Shown: positions 35,035 to 43,996 of the stretch, piece by piece
Position numbering within the stretch: the first letter of the stretch is position 1
How the letters are laid out: each line of letters begins with the position of its first letter
Assembly (NCBI GenBank): GCA_964618455.1
Contig: CAZUAQ010000020.1
Span: 1-64,000, forward strand
Direction of reading: 5' to 3'
Length of the DNA stretch: 64,000 nt
From: CAZUAQ01 sp964618455
Lineage (GTDB): Bacteria; Planctomycetota; Phycisphaerae; UBA1845; PWPN01
Notes under the pieces: generated by a model
The model's database searches: none
Seen by the model: only the letters and a program-made list of their open reading frames with translations
Told to the model about the DNA's origin: nothing
Program-made: the position numbers and the translations under genes

Positions 35035-36390
35035 TTACTTGTTCACAGCCTTGGCCGGTAAGCACAGCACCGTCATGACCGGGTCGTGATCGGAGGGGGC
35101 CTTTCCGAGATATCGATCGCGCACGATCTCGGCGTAGGTGACCTCGACGGGCGGTTCACTCTTCATCACGAAGACGAAATCGATCTTCTCCCCCTCGACT
35201 TTTTCGCCCCAGCCATTGAACGTGGCTTCGTTCTTCGACTTTCTGTTCTTTGCGCGGTGGGCATCCTGGAAGACAGGAAGAGCATCGCGTTCGCCTTCTT
35301 TGCCGAGCAGCGCGCGAATGGCGGGATTCTCCTCATCCGCGTTGAAGTCGCCGGTGAGTACGACAGGGGCCGGATGCGCACGTTCCGCGATACGCTTGCG
35401 GATGAGGTGCACGCCTTTGACGCGGGATTCCTGCGCCACGTGATCGAGGTGGACATTGAAGACATAGAACGCCGCTGCCGACTTTCTGTCGATCATCCTG
35501 CCCCACGTGCAGATGCGCGGAATGCTGTTGCCCCAGTGCCTGCTGCCGGGGACTTCGGGCGTTTCGGAGAGCCAGAAGGTGCCCGACTCGGCGACCTTGA
35601 AACGGCGGGTATCGTAGAGAATGGGGGCGTACTCGCCTTTTTCCTTGCCGTCGTCGCGCCCGACGCCGACCTCGCCGTAGTACGGCAGTCTCTCGCGTAA
35701 GAAGTCCAACTGAAAGCGGAGTGCCTCCTGGATTCCGACGATCTCGGGCTGATGATCCCGAAGCACCTGGGCTACGGCGTCTTTGCGGTGGTCCCAATGA
35801 TTGGGGCCGTCGTTGGCCGTGCCGTAACGGATGTTGAATGTCATGACACCGACTTGCCGGGGGTCAGGTCTCCAGGTGGGATCCACGGATCGCATAGCGT
35901 TGGGGGTCGGGTCGATATGACTCGACAGTGCGTCGAGGTTTCGGGAGAACGTCGCGCACTTGATCTCCCCGTCCTCCAACCAGCGCCCCTCGTCATCGAG
36001 GGCAGCGATCACCCGGCGAAGCGCGTCCGGTGAAGGATCGATCCACCTTCTGAGCCCAAGCTGTCTCTCGACACGGTCGTGGGGGAAGGGCGGAGCCGGC
36101 CGCCGATGCAGATATCCCGTGTAGTCCATTCGAAAGGTGTCGAGGCGGGCGTACAGATCTTCAAGTTGCTTGATCGGCACGCTGGTGATCATGGCGTAGT
36201 GAGAGGGATTGTCATCATCGGTGTAGACGAGTTCATAGTTTCTGTTGAAATACAACGGCCGATCGGTGCGAAGCTCGAGGAAACGCGGGAACCGACCATC
36301 GGGACGCTGCACCTTCTTCAGCCACGCGATGGCCTTGGGAATCGGTTCGCGAAAACGTTCCTCACCGGTCACGATGTAGAGCTGCATCAA
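35035..36390 (-). pseudogene. C-terminal part of a frameshifted pectate lyase-EEP fusion: endonuclease/exonuclease/phosphatase domain
   Basis: The first 130 residues of this frame (LYIVTGEERFREPIPKAIAW, PDGRFPRFLELRTDRPLYF) are the end of a family PL10 pectate lyase whose beginning lies in another frame at 36408-37417. From about residue 180 there is a complete EEP domain: VGVMTFNIRYGTAND, VGIQEAL (the metal-binding Glu), NVHLDHV, VLTGDFNADEENP and PSDHDPV. This fold hydrolyses phosphodiester or phosphate ester bonds. There is no ribosome binding site at the 5' end of this frame, which supports a broken single gene. A sequencing error is also possible. Confidence 0.75.
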
Positions 36391-37417
36391 TGCGAGCAGG
36401 ACGTTGTACGATTCGCGCGTGGACGACGGCCGGCGGCTCGAACTTCCGTGCCCAGGCGGGGTGCATGTCGTGATCGTACTGCTGCGCCCAGGCCGGCTGC
36501 GGATCGGGCATCTGGGCGCGGATCAGGAACTCGCCGCCGCGAATCGCCGCACGTAAGTATTTTCCACTCCCGTTCACCGTGGAGTCATCTTTCTCGGCGT
36601 GGCCATACACATCGTTCGCGACCAGCAACGTACGGATGAGATCCGGGGTGACATTGTCGTTGATCGTGCAGTAGCTCTTGTAGTCTTTGCCGGGCCAGGT
36701 GCGCGACCAGGTGTCCGGGTAACTCGCGCGGCCGTGTGGGTAGAGATCGGGGTCGGGCGCTCCCAGGGTGCGTTGCGGCCATCCGCCGTTGGGGTATTGC
36801 GTTTTCAGGACGGCATCAAGAGCGTTGAGCACGCAATCGTTCACGGGCCGGTCGCGAAAACCCGTGAGCTTATCGTATCGCGCCAGGAAGCGGATCGCCG
36901 CCTGCGTGGTATCGTCGTCGTAGACGATCAGATTGCGGCGATCCTTGCAGGGCTCATGGTCGGGTCCGTGTTGATCGACGTCATAGCATTGCTGCTTGCG
37001 CTTTTCGGGATCGAACTCGATGGAGTATCCCCATCCGCCGCTGGCGCGCCGGCCGCGCATCAGGGCGTGGGCAGCATCGCGCGCGCCCTCCAGGCAGATC
37101 GCTTCGCCCGTCCATTCCCACGCCCGCAACATCGCCATACCGACCGTGGGCGTGCCAGGCGGCTGCACCCAGACCTGCGTCTTGGATGCCTTGCCTTCGC
37201 CATGGCGCTCCTCGAGATCTTCACTGTACCACCAGAGGTAACCGCCTTCGGTGGCGACCTCCTCACGCAAGAAGGAGACAGCCTTGCGCAGCGCGGCGCG
37301 GGCTTCCTGTTCCGTAGGAGGCGCCTCCGCGCTGATGGCGGCGGAACTCAATGCGAATAAGAACCCATGCGTCAGCAGGATGGCCCGCGATGCGATGGGC
37401 TTATGCTTCCTCTTCAT
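36362..37417 (-). pseudogene. N-terminal part of the frameshifted pectate lyase (PL10-like)
   Basis: Exported polysaccharide lyase fragment of 351 residues. It has a signal peptide (AILLTHGFLFALSSAAISA) and PL10 features: TTQAAIRFLARYD, YPNGGWPQRTLGAPDPDLYP, YKSYCTINDNVTPDLIRTLL and LIRAQMPDPQPAWAQQYD. After EPPA (near 36428) the family reading continues in another frame as SSTRESYNVLLALMQLY, so one base has been lost or gained around 36425. The ATG at 37417 lies inside the end of the MFS-PlsC gene (17-base overlap). The joined product would have about 790 residues. Confidence 0.78.
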
Positions 37418-39479
37418 GCTGCTCTCCCAGCGATTGAATGTGTTCGAACAGGTGCCAGGTCAGTCGGCGGATTTCATCGCGGCCCGGCTTGGCGTTGTCA
37501 AAGAATTCGCTCGGACGGATCGGTTTGCCGTAGCGCACCACGGCGCGGTGCCGCCAGAAAAACGGTGGGGCGACTTTCGGGCTGTACTTCGTGCCGGAGA
37601 TGTGCGCGGGCACGAGCGTCGCGTCGGTCCGTGACGCCAGAAGGGCCGCGCCATCCTTGGGCGTCTTTTCCTCGTCCGGAGCGTTGATACGCCCCTCGAT
37701 GAAGATGCCCAGGACCTTGCCGTCCTTGAGGTGCCGCATCGCTGCCTTGGTGGACTCGGTCTCGTGGCCGTCGCGGCGGACCGGAATGCACTCGATCATG
37801 CGGACCAGCCGGCCGAACAGGGGCAGCTTATAGAACTCGCGCGCCATCATGAAGGCGATGGTGCGATGGGGTGAGCCGGCGGTCAACAGGAGCGGATCGA
37901 TGCTGCAGGTGTGGTTGGCGACGACGATCACCGGGCCCTCCTGGGGAACCGTGCAGATGCCCTTGCGCTGAAAGCGGAACCAGAACTTGCAGTAGAATTC
38001 GTTGAGGTTCCACCAGAACTGGACATGGGTCGGTAGGCGGCCGCTCTTGAGACGTATGCGGATCGAGAGAATCGCGGTCACCGCCAGAACGAGCGCGATG
38101 CCCAGCAGAATGATACCGATCCAGGCATCGATATCACCCCAGTCGGGCACACCGAGCAATCCCGTGGTCAGCAGGAGTCCCGCGGTAGTGCAAAGACTGT
38201 TGAGCCCGAAGACACGTCCACGCAACCGGTTGGGCAGGATGCGTTGCATCAGCGCGTTGAAACCGGTCAGGGTCCCGGCGGCGAAGGTGCCCGCGAGGAT
38301 CACCGCCACACCGCCGATGTGGTACTTGATCCAGGCCATGCTGTCGAACATGCGCAGCACAGTGAAGGCCTCCAGGCCATCCCCGCCGGGGTCGCCTCCA
38401 AGCCACAGCCGGAACGCCCCCACGACGTAACGAAGCGAGGTCGGATCGTCAAAGAGGGCAAGCCCCGCCAGGAGACCGATCGCGCCGGTCATTCCGACCA
38501 ATGACCAGCTGATGGCCAGTTCACTGCGCAGTGAGGAACCGAGTATGGTCAGGATCACCGCGCCGCCCAGCATGCCGAGGCCCAGGCGTGCCTGGAGTCC
38601 GCTGATCTCGATGTACTCCGGCCGTTCGAACACGTCACGCATCATGGCGGGCATGGTCGATCGGACCGCGGCCCCGCACGCCCAGATCACCACCGCCACG
38701 CCGATCAGCTGAGCAACGCGGTGATGTTTCATCACGTAGCGGATCGCCTGGACCAGGGCGTCCAGCGTGATGCGCGTCGGTGGGCGGCCGGTCTCGGACT
38801 TGGGGGGACGGATGAAGAACAACAGGGTCGCGCTGAGGAAGAACGTGGCGGCATCCACGCGGAAGGCGACGATCGCCGCGTAATTGTCCGCCAGCCAGCC
38901 ACCGATCAGGACGGCGATCATCGACGCAATCACGCTCAGGCCGCTGCTCATCGCGTTGGCGCGGACAAGCTGTGACGGTCGGACGAGTGTCGGCAGAAGG
39001 GCGACCCGCGCGGGGGAAAACATGGCGGCGAAAATGCCTACGAACAGCAGCGGCATGAACGCCGACAACTTCTGCCAGGGCGTCATCTGTTCCAGGTGGG
39101 CGGTACCTTCCTGTACCGCGCTCCCGGCAAAGATGTAGAGCAGATAGCTGAACATCAACATGATGCCGACCCGGATCAGGTCGGCGGCAATCATGATCGC
39201 GCGCCGCGGGAGCCGGTCCGCCAGCATGCCCATCAACGGGCCGAGGGCGAAAAAGGGGATGAAGAAGGTGAACTGCATCATCGCCTGGAGCTGCGTGAGG
39301 TTGGGCGCGTCGAGGGCGTTGAGCCACTTGAGTACCGCCATCTCGGAGATGTGGTCGCCCATGGCACTTATACCGAAGGCGGCCCAAAGCAGGAGAAAGG
39401 GCATATTGCGAGAGAGGCGGTCGGGGGGCGCGTCGGAGCCGAATGAACCGAGAGCAGGTGATGGCGGGGATTGGGTCAT
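37401..39479 (-). CDS. MFS transporter fused to PlsC-type acyltransferase
   Basis: Membrane protein of 692 residues. The N-terminal 500 residues are an MFS transporter with about 12 membrane segments (GDHISEMAVLKWLNAL, GPLMGMLADRLPRRAIMI is the loop 2-3 motif). The last 190 residues are a 1-acylglycerol-3-phosphate acyltransferase with NHTCSIDPLLL (catalytic NHX4D) and FIEGRINAP. The arrangement matches LplT-Aas lysophospholipid recycling but lacks the acyl-ACP synthetase domain of Aas. It should flip and re-acylate lysophospholipids. ATG 39479 is preferred to TTG 39503. Confidence 0.88.
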   Translation of the reverse strand: MTQSPPSPALGSFGSDAPPDRLSRNMPFLLLWAAFGISAMGDHISEMAVLKWLNALDAPNLTQLQAMMQFTFFIPFFALGPLMGMLADRLPRRAIMIAADLIRVGIMLMFSYLLYIFAGSAVQEGTAHLEQMTPWQKLSAFMPLLFVGIFAAMFSPARVALLPTLVRPSQLVRANAMSSGLSVIASMIAVLIGGWLADNYAAIVAFRVDAATFFLSATLLFFIRPPKSETGRPPTRITLDALVQAIRYVMKHHRVAQLIGVAVVIWACGAAVRSTMPAMMRDVFERPEYIEISGLQARLGLGMLGGAVILTILGSSLRSELAISWSLVGMTGAIGLLAGLALFDDPTSLRYVVGAFRLWLGGDPGGDGLEAFTVLRMFDSMAWIKYHIGGVAVILAGTFAAGTLTGFNALMQRILPNRLRGRVFGLNSLCTTAGLLLTTGLLGVPDWGDIDAWIGIILLGIALVLAVTAILSIRIRLKSGRLPTHVQFWWNLNEFYCKFWFRFQRKGICTVPQEGPVIVVANHTCSIDPLLLTAGSPHRTIAFMMAREFYKLPLFGRLVRMIECIPVRRDGHETESTKAAMRHLKDGKVLGIFIEGRINAPDEEKTPKDGAALLASRTDATLVPAHISGTKYSPKVAPPFFWRHRAVVRYGKPIRPSEFFDNAKPGRDEIRRLTWHLFEHIQSLGEQHEEEA

Positions 39480-39842
39480 GGACACAGCACTCGTGGCGGA
39501 CAACGAATGGGCCGCATTCTAACGGCATGCCTGCCAGTCACCATCCCCGGGAGCCGCCAGCCATCCGTACTGAACCGCCCGGTCGCATAGGGCGTAGAAG
39601 GGGGGACCTGTCCTGCCGAACAGCCTTCGGACTTTCCTTCGGCGCGAAGGACCCGGATGGGACGGTCGGCGACGACGCACCGCATTGACATGGGGAAGGA
39701 AATGGCTAGGGTGGTGATGCCGAGGCGGCCCTGCAGGGTCGCTTTTTTGCGTTAGTCGCTTTGCGGCATGAGTTTACATGCAGGCCATCGCGGTCGATGG
39801 CCGCTCCGTCGCCCCGCTCGCCGCCGCTTATAGAGGGTGTCC
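39480..39842. other. Divergent intergenic region with a terminator and a hairpin before lptF
   Basis: About 360 bases. On the plus strand it contains a terminator at 39725-39748 with no gene in front of it, then a perfect 8-bp hairpin at 39783-39802 just before lptF. A short regulatory transcript or an attenuator is possible. Confidence 0.45.
39725..39748 (+). terminator. Rho-independent terminator upstream of lptF
   Basis: Stem GCGGCCC / GGGTCGC (one G-U pair) with loop TGCA is followed by TTTTTT at 39743-39748. No plus-strand gene precedes it, so it either ends a small RNA or attenuates the lptF transcript. Confidence 0.65.
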
Positions 39843-41492
39843 ATGACCCTGACGCTCCAGTCCTACATCGCCCGCGAACTGATGAAGAGCTTTCTGCTGG
39901 CCGCCGCCGGTCTGACGCTCGTATTCAGCCTCTGCGGGGCGGTACTCAACATGATCCGGGGTGACCTGCTGACCGCCGTCCAGGTCTTCAAGGTCATGCT
40001 CTTCGTGGTGCCGATCTCGGTGACGTTCACGCTGCCGATCTCCGGGCTCTTTGCCTGTGCGATCGTGTACGGGCGAATCGCCTCGGACAATGAGTTCGAC
40101 GCCTGCAAGGCAAGCGGCATCGATATCCTGCGACTGCTCTTTCCCGCGTTCGCGCTGAGCGTGCTGGTGGCGGGAGTGACCTTCACGATGTCCAACTACG
40201 TGCTGCCGACGTTCAAGGCACGCATGGAGGCCCTGGTTCGCCAGGACATCCAGAAGTTCGTCCAGCAATCGCTCAACAAGCGCGGATACATCAAGTTCAA
40301 CGATTACATCGTCAGTGTGGATGTCAACTCGGGGGCGTCCGTGGCGTCGGAGGAGAACACGTTCGTCATCAAGGCGCCGCGCTACATGGAACTGGAGAGC
40401 GACGAGCTCGTGCGCGCCGGTACGGCGGACTTTGTCCAGGTCCGGTTCGGATCCGACCCGGAAAGCGGCGATCCCTCGGTCTCGGCCGTACTGCACAACG
40501 TGCGCGCTCTGGATATTCAGCGCAACCAGGTGATCGAGTCGGGGCGGCAACGCATCAACCCGATGCTCATTCCACCGACGCTCAAGTTCAATCCCGCCTG
40601 GCTGGCGCTGGATGACCTGATCGCGTATCGGCGCGAGCCCGTGAATCTGCCCAACGCGAAGAACGATATTGTGAACACGCGCGCCATGATTCGGGAAGCG
40701 ATGTTCTACCGATGGGTGATCGAGACGATGGACAAGGGGCAGAAATCCTTGACACTCGGCGACAACGAGCTGTCCTACGAGATCAAGGCCAAGCGTCTGA
40801 CGCCCGATGAAATCCTGCCGACGCTCGATGTGCTCAAGCCGCGCATATTGGGCGTGGAGGTGATCCGGCGCACGCCGAAAGGCACGCGGCACTACACAAG
40901 CGGCCGAGCCGACTTCGACGTACGCAACGGGTACGGTCAACAACGCGACCAGGTCTCGCTGACCCTGCAGGACGGCGTCGAATTCTACGATGCCGACGAT
41001 CCGGAGAATGTCGTTCGGCCCAAGAACGCGACGCTCGACCGGGTGGACATCCCCGCGTTCATCGGCGAGAGCGAGGCCCAGCTTGGCGACAAGGAAGTTC
41101 TGGGCATCGACGTGGAAGGGCCGAATCAGATCGAGGATCTCGGGCTTGGTAACCGGCTGCACGATCGGCGCATTGCCACGTCACGTACATTCGCCGAACT
41201 GGTCAACCGCTTGAGCGGGCTGATCCACTCGCGGATCGCTTTCGCGTCAAGTTCGCTGCTCATGCTGGTGCTGGCCGCCGCACTGGGCGTGATCTTCCGC
41301 GGCGGGCAGGTCATGGTGGCCTTCGCCATTGCATTTATTCCCTGCCTCGTCGTTTTCCTGCTCATCAGCCTCGGACGGCAGTTCATCAACGAGCCGGATC
41401 GATTGTTCATCGGATTGAGTGTCATCTGGTCGGGCCTGGTCCTGGTCGCGCTGGCCGACATACTGGTGCTGGGTCGCTTTCTGAAACGGTAG
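39843..41492 (+). CDS. LptF/LptG-family permease (YjgP/YjgQ), enlarged
   Basis: Inner-membrane subunit of the lipopolysaccharide (or equivalent glycolipid) extraction complex, 549 residues. Three N-terminal membrane segments (SFLLAAAGLTLVFSLCGAV and following) and three C-terminal ones (SSLLMLVLAAALGVIF and following) flank a periplasmic domain of about 340 residues. That is much larger than the roughly 150 residues of E. coli LptF. RRTPKGTRHYTSGRADFDVR lies within the insertion. GAGGG is 6 bases before ATG 39843. It runs 12 bases ahead of the second permease gene, so they form the usual heteromeric pair. Confidence 0.85.
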   Translation: MTLTLQSYIARELMKSFLLAAAGLTLVFSLCGAVLNMIRGDLLTAVQVFKVMLFVVPISVTFTLPISGLFACAIVYGRIASDNEFDACKASGIDILRLLFPAFALSVLVAGVTFTMSNYVLPTFKARMEALVRQDIQKFVQQSLNKRGYIKFNDYIVSVDVNSGASVASEENTFVIKAPRYMELESDELVRAGTADFVQVRFGSDPESGDPSVSAVLHNVRALDIQRNQVIESGRQRINPMLIPPTLKFNPAWLALDDLIAYRREPVNLPNAKNDIVNTRAMIREAMFYRWVIETMDKGQKSLTLGDNELSYEIKAKRLTPDEILPTLDVLKPRILGVEVIRRTPKGTRHYTSGRADFDVRNGYGQQRDQVSLTLQDGVEFYDADDPENVVRPKNATLDRVDIPAFIGESEAQLGDKEVLGIDVEGPNQIEDLGLGNRLHDRRIATSRTFAELVNRLSGLIHSRIAFASSSLLMLVLAAALGVIFRGGQVMVAFAIAFIPCLVVFLLISLGRQFINEPDRLFIGLSVIWSGLVLVALADILVLGRFLKR

Positions 41493-41504
41493 GTCGACAC
41501 GCTG

Positions 41505-42617
41505 ATGGTTCGCACGCTGGATCGCTATCTGCTCAAGCAGTTCCTAACTAACTACGTGCTCAGCACGCTGGTGTTGATCAGCCTGTACGTGGTGCTGGAC
41601 ATGTCCGTGAACCTTGACGAGTTCACGGAAGTTCGGGCGACGCCGTGGGAGATCATGTACAACATCGGGAACTATTATTTCTACAATCTTCCCCTCTATT
41701 TTTCTCAGATCGCCGGGGTGATCACGCTCTTCGCCGCCTGCATGACCATGGCCCGGCTGCAACGGCAGAACGAGATCACGGCGGTGCTGGCCTCGGGCGT
41801 CAGCATGTATCGCCTGGTGGCGCCGATTCTCGTGGCCGGGCTGGCCATGAACGGCCTGCTTCTCTTGAACCATGAGCTGCTGCTGCCGCGCGTCGCGCCG
41901 AAACTGGCCCGCGATCGTGATGACGTCGAGGGCACGCGGGCCTACGAGATCTGGTGCGTCAAGGACGGCGACTCAAGGCTGATCAGCGCCATGCAATTCT
42001 CTCCCGCCGAGAAGCGCATCCGCAAGCTCTTCATTCTCGAACTCTCCGAGGAGCCCGAGACCAAGGGACGATTGAAGGACGTCGTCACCGCCTTCAAGGC
42101 GAGTTGGAACGAGGAGCGCCACGGGTGGAACCTGGAACAGGGAGTGCGCATCCATGCCGGCGAAGTCGATCCGGCATTGGCGATGGTCAGCGAGCAACCC
42201 ATCGAACGGTATCCCATCGATTTCTACCCGTCGTCCCTTCCGCCGGAGGAGTTGCGGCTTCGGAAGATGGTGCAGTGGGTTCAGTTTCTCAGCATGGACA
42301 AACTTCGCATGCTCGAGAAGCGGGGCGACATCGCCGCCGAGGACGTCTCACGTGTCATCCACTCCCGGTTTACCGAGCCGGTGAACAACATGATCCTGCT
42401 GCTGCTGGGGTTGTCGTTCTTCATGACGCGGGCACCGACGAGCGTCCTGACGCAAGGAGCGAAGTCACTGGGGGTCTGCTCTATCGCTTTCCTGATCTCG
42501 TTCATCGGCATGCAACTCATGGGGACCAGCGGCCTGGACCCGGCCATTCCCGCCTGGCTGCCGATCTTCCTGTTCGGACCGGTGGCGGTGCTGCTCATGG
42601 ACGCCGTGAAGACCTGA
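41505..42617 (+). CDS. LptF/LptG-family permease (YjgP/YjgQ), normal size
   Basis: Partner permease of 370 residues, the normal LptG length. It starts LDRYLLKQFLTNYVLSTLVL, has ITAVLASGVSMYRLVAPIL (the conserved cytoplasmic coupling segment) and three C-terminal membrane segments. It should pair with the 549-residue permease and with an LptB ATPase encoded elsewhere to move glycolipid toward the outer membrane. Its presence argues for a diderm envelope. Confidence 0.87.
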   Translation: MVRTLDRYLLKQFLTNYVLSTLVLISLYVVLDMSVNLDEFTEVRATPWEIMYNIGNYYFYNLPLYFSQIAGVITLFAACMTMARLQRQNEITAVLASGVSMYRLVAPILVAGLAMNGLLLLNHELLLPRVAPKLARDRDDVEGTRAYEIWCVKDGDSRLISAMQFSPAEKRIRKLFILELSEEPETKGRLKDVVTAFKASWNEERHGWNLEQGVRIHAGEVDPALAMVSEQPIERYPIDFYPSSLPPEELRLRKMVQWVQFLSMDKLRMLEKRGDIAAEDVSRVIHSRFTEPVNNMILLLLGLSFFMTRAPTSVLTQGAKSLGVCSIAFLISFIGMQLMGTSGLDPAIPAWLPIFLFGPVAVLLMDAVKT

Positions 42618-42645
42618 TCATCCTGCATCGTCGCGCGACAGAAGC

Positions 42646-43854
42646 TTACTTCTTCCCGGGCAGGTGCTGATCCAGAAACGTGAAGACACGGTCGGCGTAC
42701 GCTTCGGGCGCCTGGGTGACGATGTTGCTGTGGCCGCCGGGACCGAACCAGAGATCACGAGGCCCCGTGGCGGCGTCGTGAAGCCGTTGGGCATGTTCTT
42801 TCGGCATGCCGATGTCCTTCTCCCCATGAATCACCAGCACCGGGCGATCCCCCAGCGACGCCACCGCCCGCTCGGACGAGTGCGTGAAGAAGTCGCCCTC
42901 CACCTGCAACGACATCAGGAGCAAGACCCAATCCGCTGCCAGCGGTCCGAGAACGGGAATGGCCGCGGCGTGATCGTGAGCGAGTTCACGCGCGGAGACG
43001 AACGGGCTGTCGAGGATGACGGCGTCAATACGGAGATCCTCCGCCGCTGCCAACGCCGCCGCCATGGACCCTTGCGATGAGCCGAGGACGACGACGTGTT
43101 CCGAATGCGCCGGGCGTTCGCGTTTGAGCCAGTCTACTGCCGCAAGCACGTCGCGCCTTTCGAGAATGCCCCACGTGGTCACGCGCCCCTCGCTCGCGCC
43201 GTGGGCGCGAAAGTCGAACATGAGCAAGTTGTACGCCTCATGGCTGAGTCCTCCGAGGAACCAGACGAAGTTGCCCTTGTTCGCTCCGGCGCCGTGGGCG
43301 ATCACGATCGTGCGCGTGGCCCGCGGTTTCGGGATCCACCAGCCGTCGAGTTCGAGACCGTCGGTGGTCGGAAAACGCACAGACTCGTAATCGGCCTGGA
43401 AAACGGACTCGGGGGTCTGGCCGTCCGCGAGCTTGACCCGATGGGTCAGCACACAACTGAGCATGACGGGAAAGAAAATCAACGCCGTCAACGCGATCCG
43501 GCCCGGCACGATCAGCTTCACGCGGAACGGAACGCTTTGCCCGGCATGTCGACGCCACCGCGCCCAGCGCACCCAGCGCTGCCCGCATCGCCCTTCCGTG
43601 CGCTGCCACAATTCCCACAACAGGCGCCACGTCACGGTGAAGACGACCGCAATGGCCACCTCGCGCCACAGGACGCGTGCCCCGGCCACGGACGCCACGA
43701 ACAGCAGCGCCGCCCCGATCAGCATCGTGAGAAAAAGGAGATACCCCACGCAGGACAGCCACGGTATCCGGTGCGGCCTTCGACGCATCCGAATGAGCAC
43801 GATTCCCAAAAGGAAGGGCAGTCCCCAGAAGACAAACCACATCACAAGCGGCAT
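42646..43854 (-). CDS. Membrane-anchored alpha/beta hydrolase
   Basis: Protein of 402 residues with four hydrophobic segments in the first 150 residues and a C-terminal serine hydrolase domain. The nucleophile elbow is VLGSSQGSMAA, the oxyanion region is IVIAHGAGANKGNF, and the acid and histidine are in VIHGEKDIGMP and PGGHSNI. The family includes BEM46-like lipases/esterases, so a lipid or ester substrate is plausible but not shown. It converges on the LptG-like gene with only 28 bases between stops. Confidence 0.82.
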   Translation of the reverse strand: MPLVMWFVFWGLPFLLGIVLIRMRRRPHRIPWLSCVGYLLFLTMLIGAALLFVASVAGARVLWREVAIAVVFTVTWRLLWELWQRTEGRCGQRWVRWARWRRHAGQSVPFRVKLIVPGRIALTALIFFPVMLSCVLTHRVKLADGQTPESVFQADYESVRFPTTDGLELDGWWIPKPRATRTIVIAHGAGANKGNFVWFLGGLSHEAYNLLMFDFRAHGASEGRVTTWGILERRDVLAAVDWLKRERPAHSEHVVVLGSSQGSMAAALAAAEDLRIDAVILDSPFVSARELAHDHAAAIPVLGPLAADWVLLLMSLQVEGDFFTHSSERAVASLGDRPVLVIHGEKDIGMPKEHAQRLHDAATGPRDLWFGPGGHSNIVTQAPEAYADRVFTFLDQHLPGKK

Positions 43855-43996
43855 GCATCCACCTCATGAGATGCTTCCCCGTACGTCGTGGAAAGTCAAT
43901 CGGGCGGGGGAACCGCATTCAAGTTCGACCACGGAATATGCCTGAAATTCAACCCGACCTCTGGACGCGATACACAAAATCAGCCAAGCTGTCGTC

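Noticed and set aside
39690..39748. GGAAGGAA next to a terminator, considered as a small SRP RNA
   Set aside because: Only eight bases match the SRP loop; the flanking conserved bases and the complementary stem are missing.
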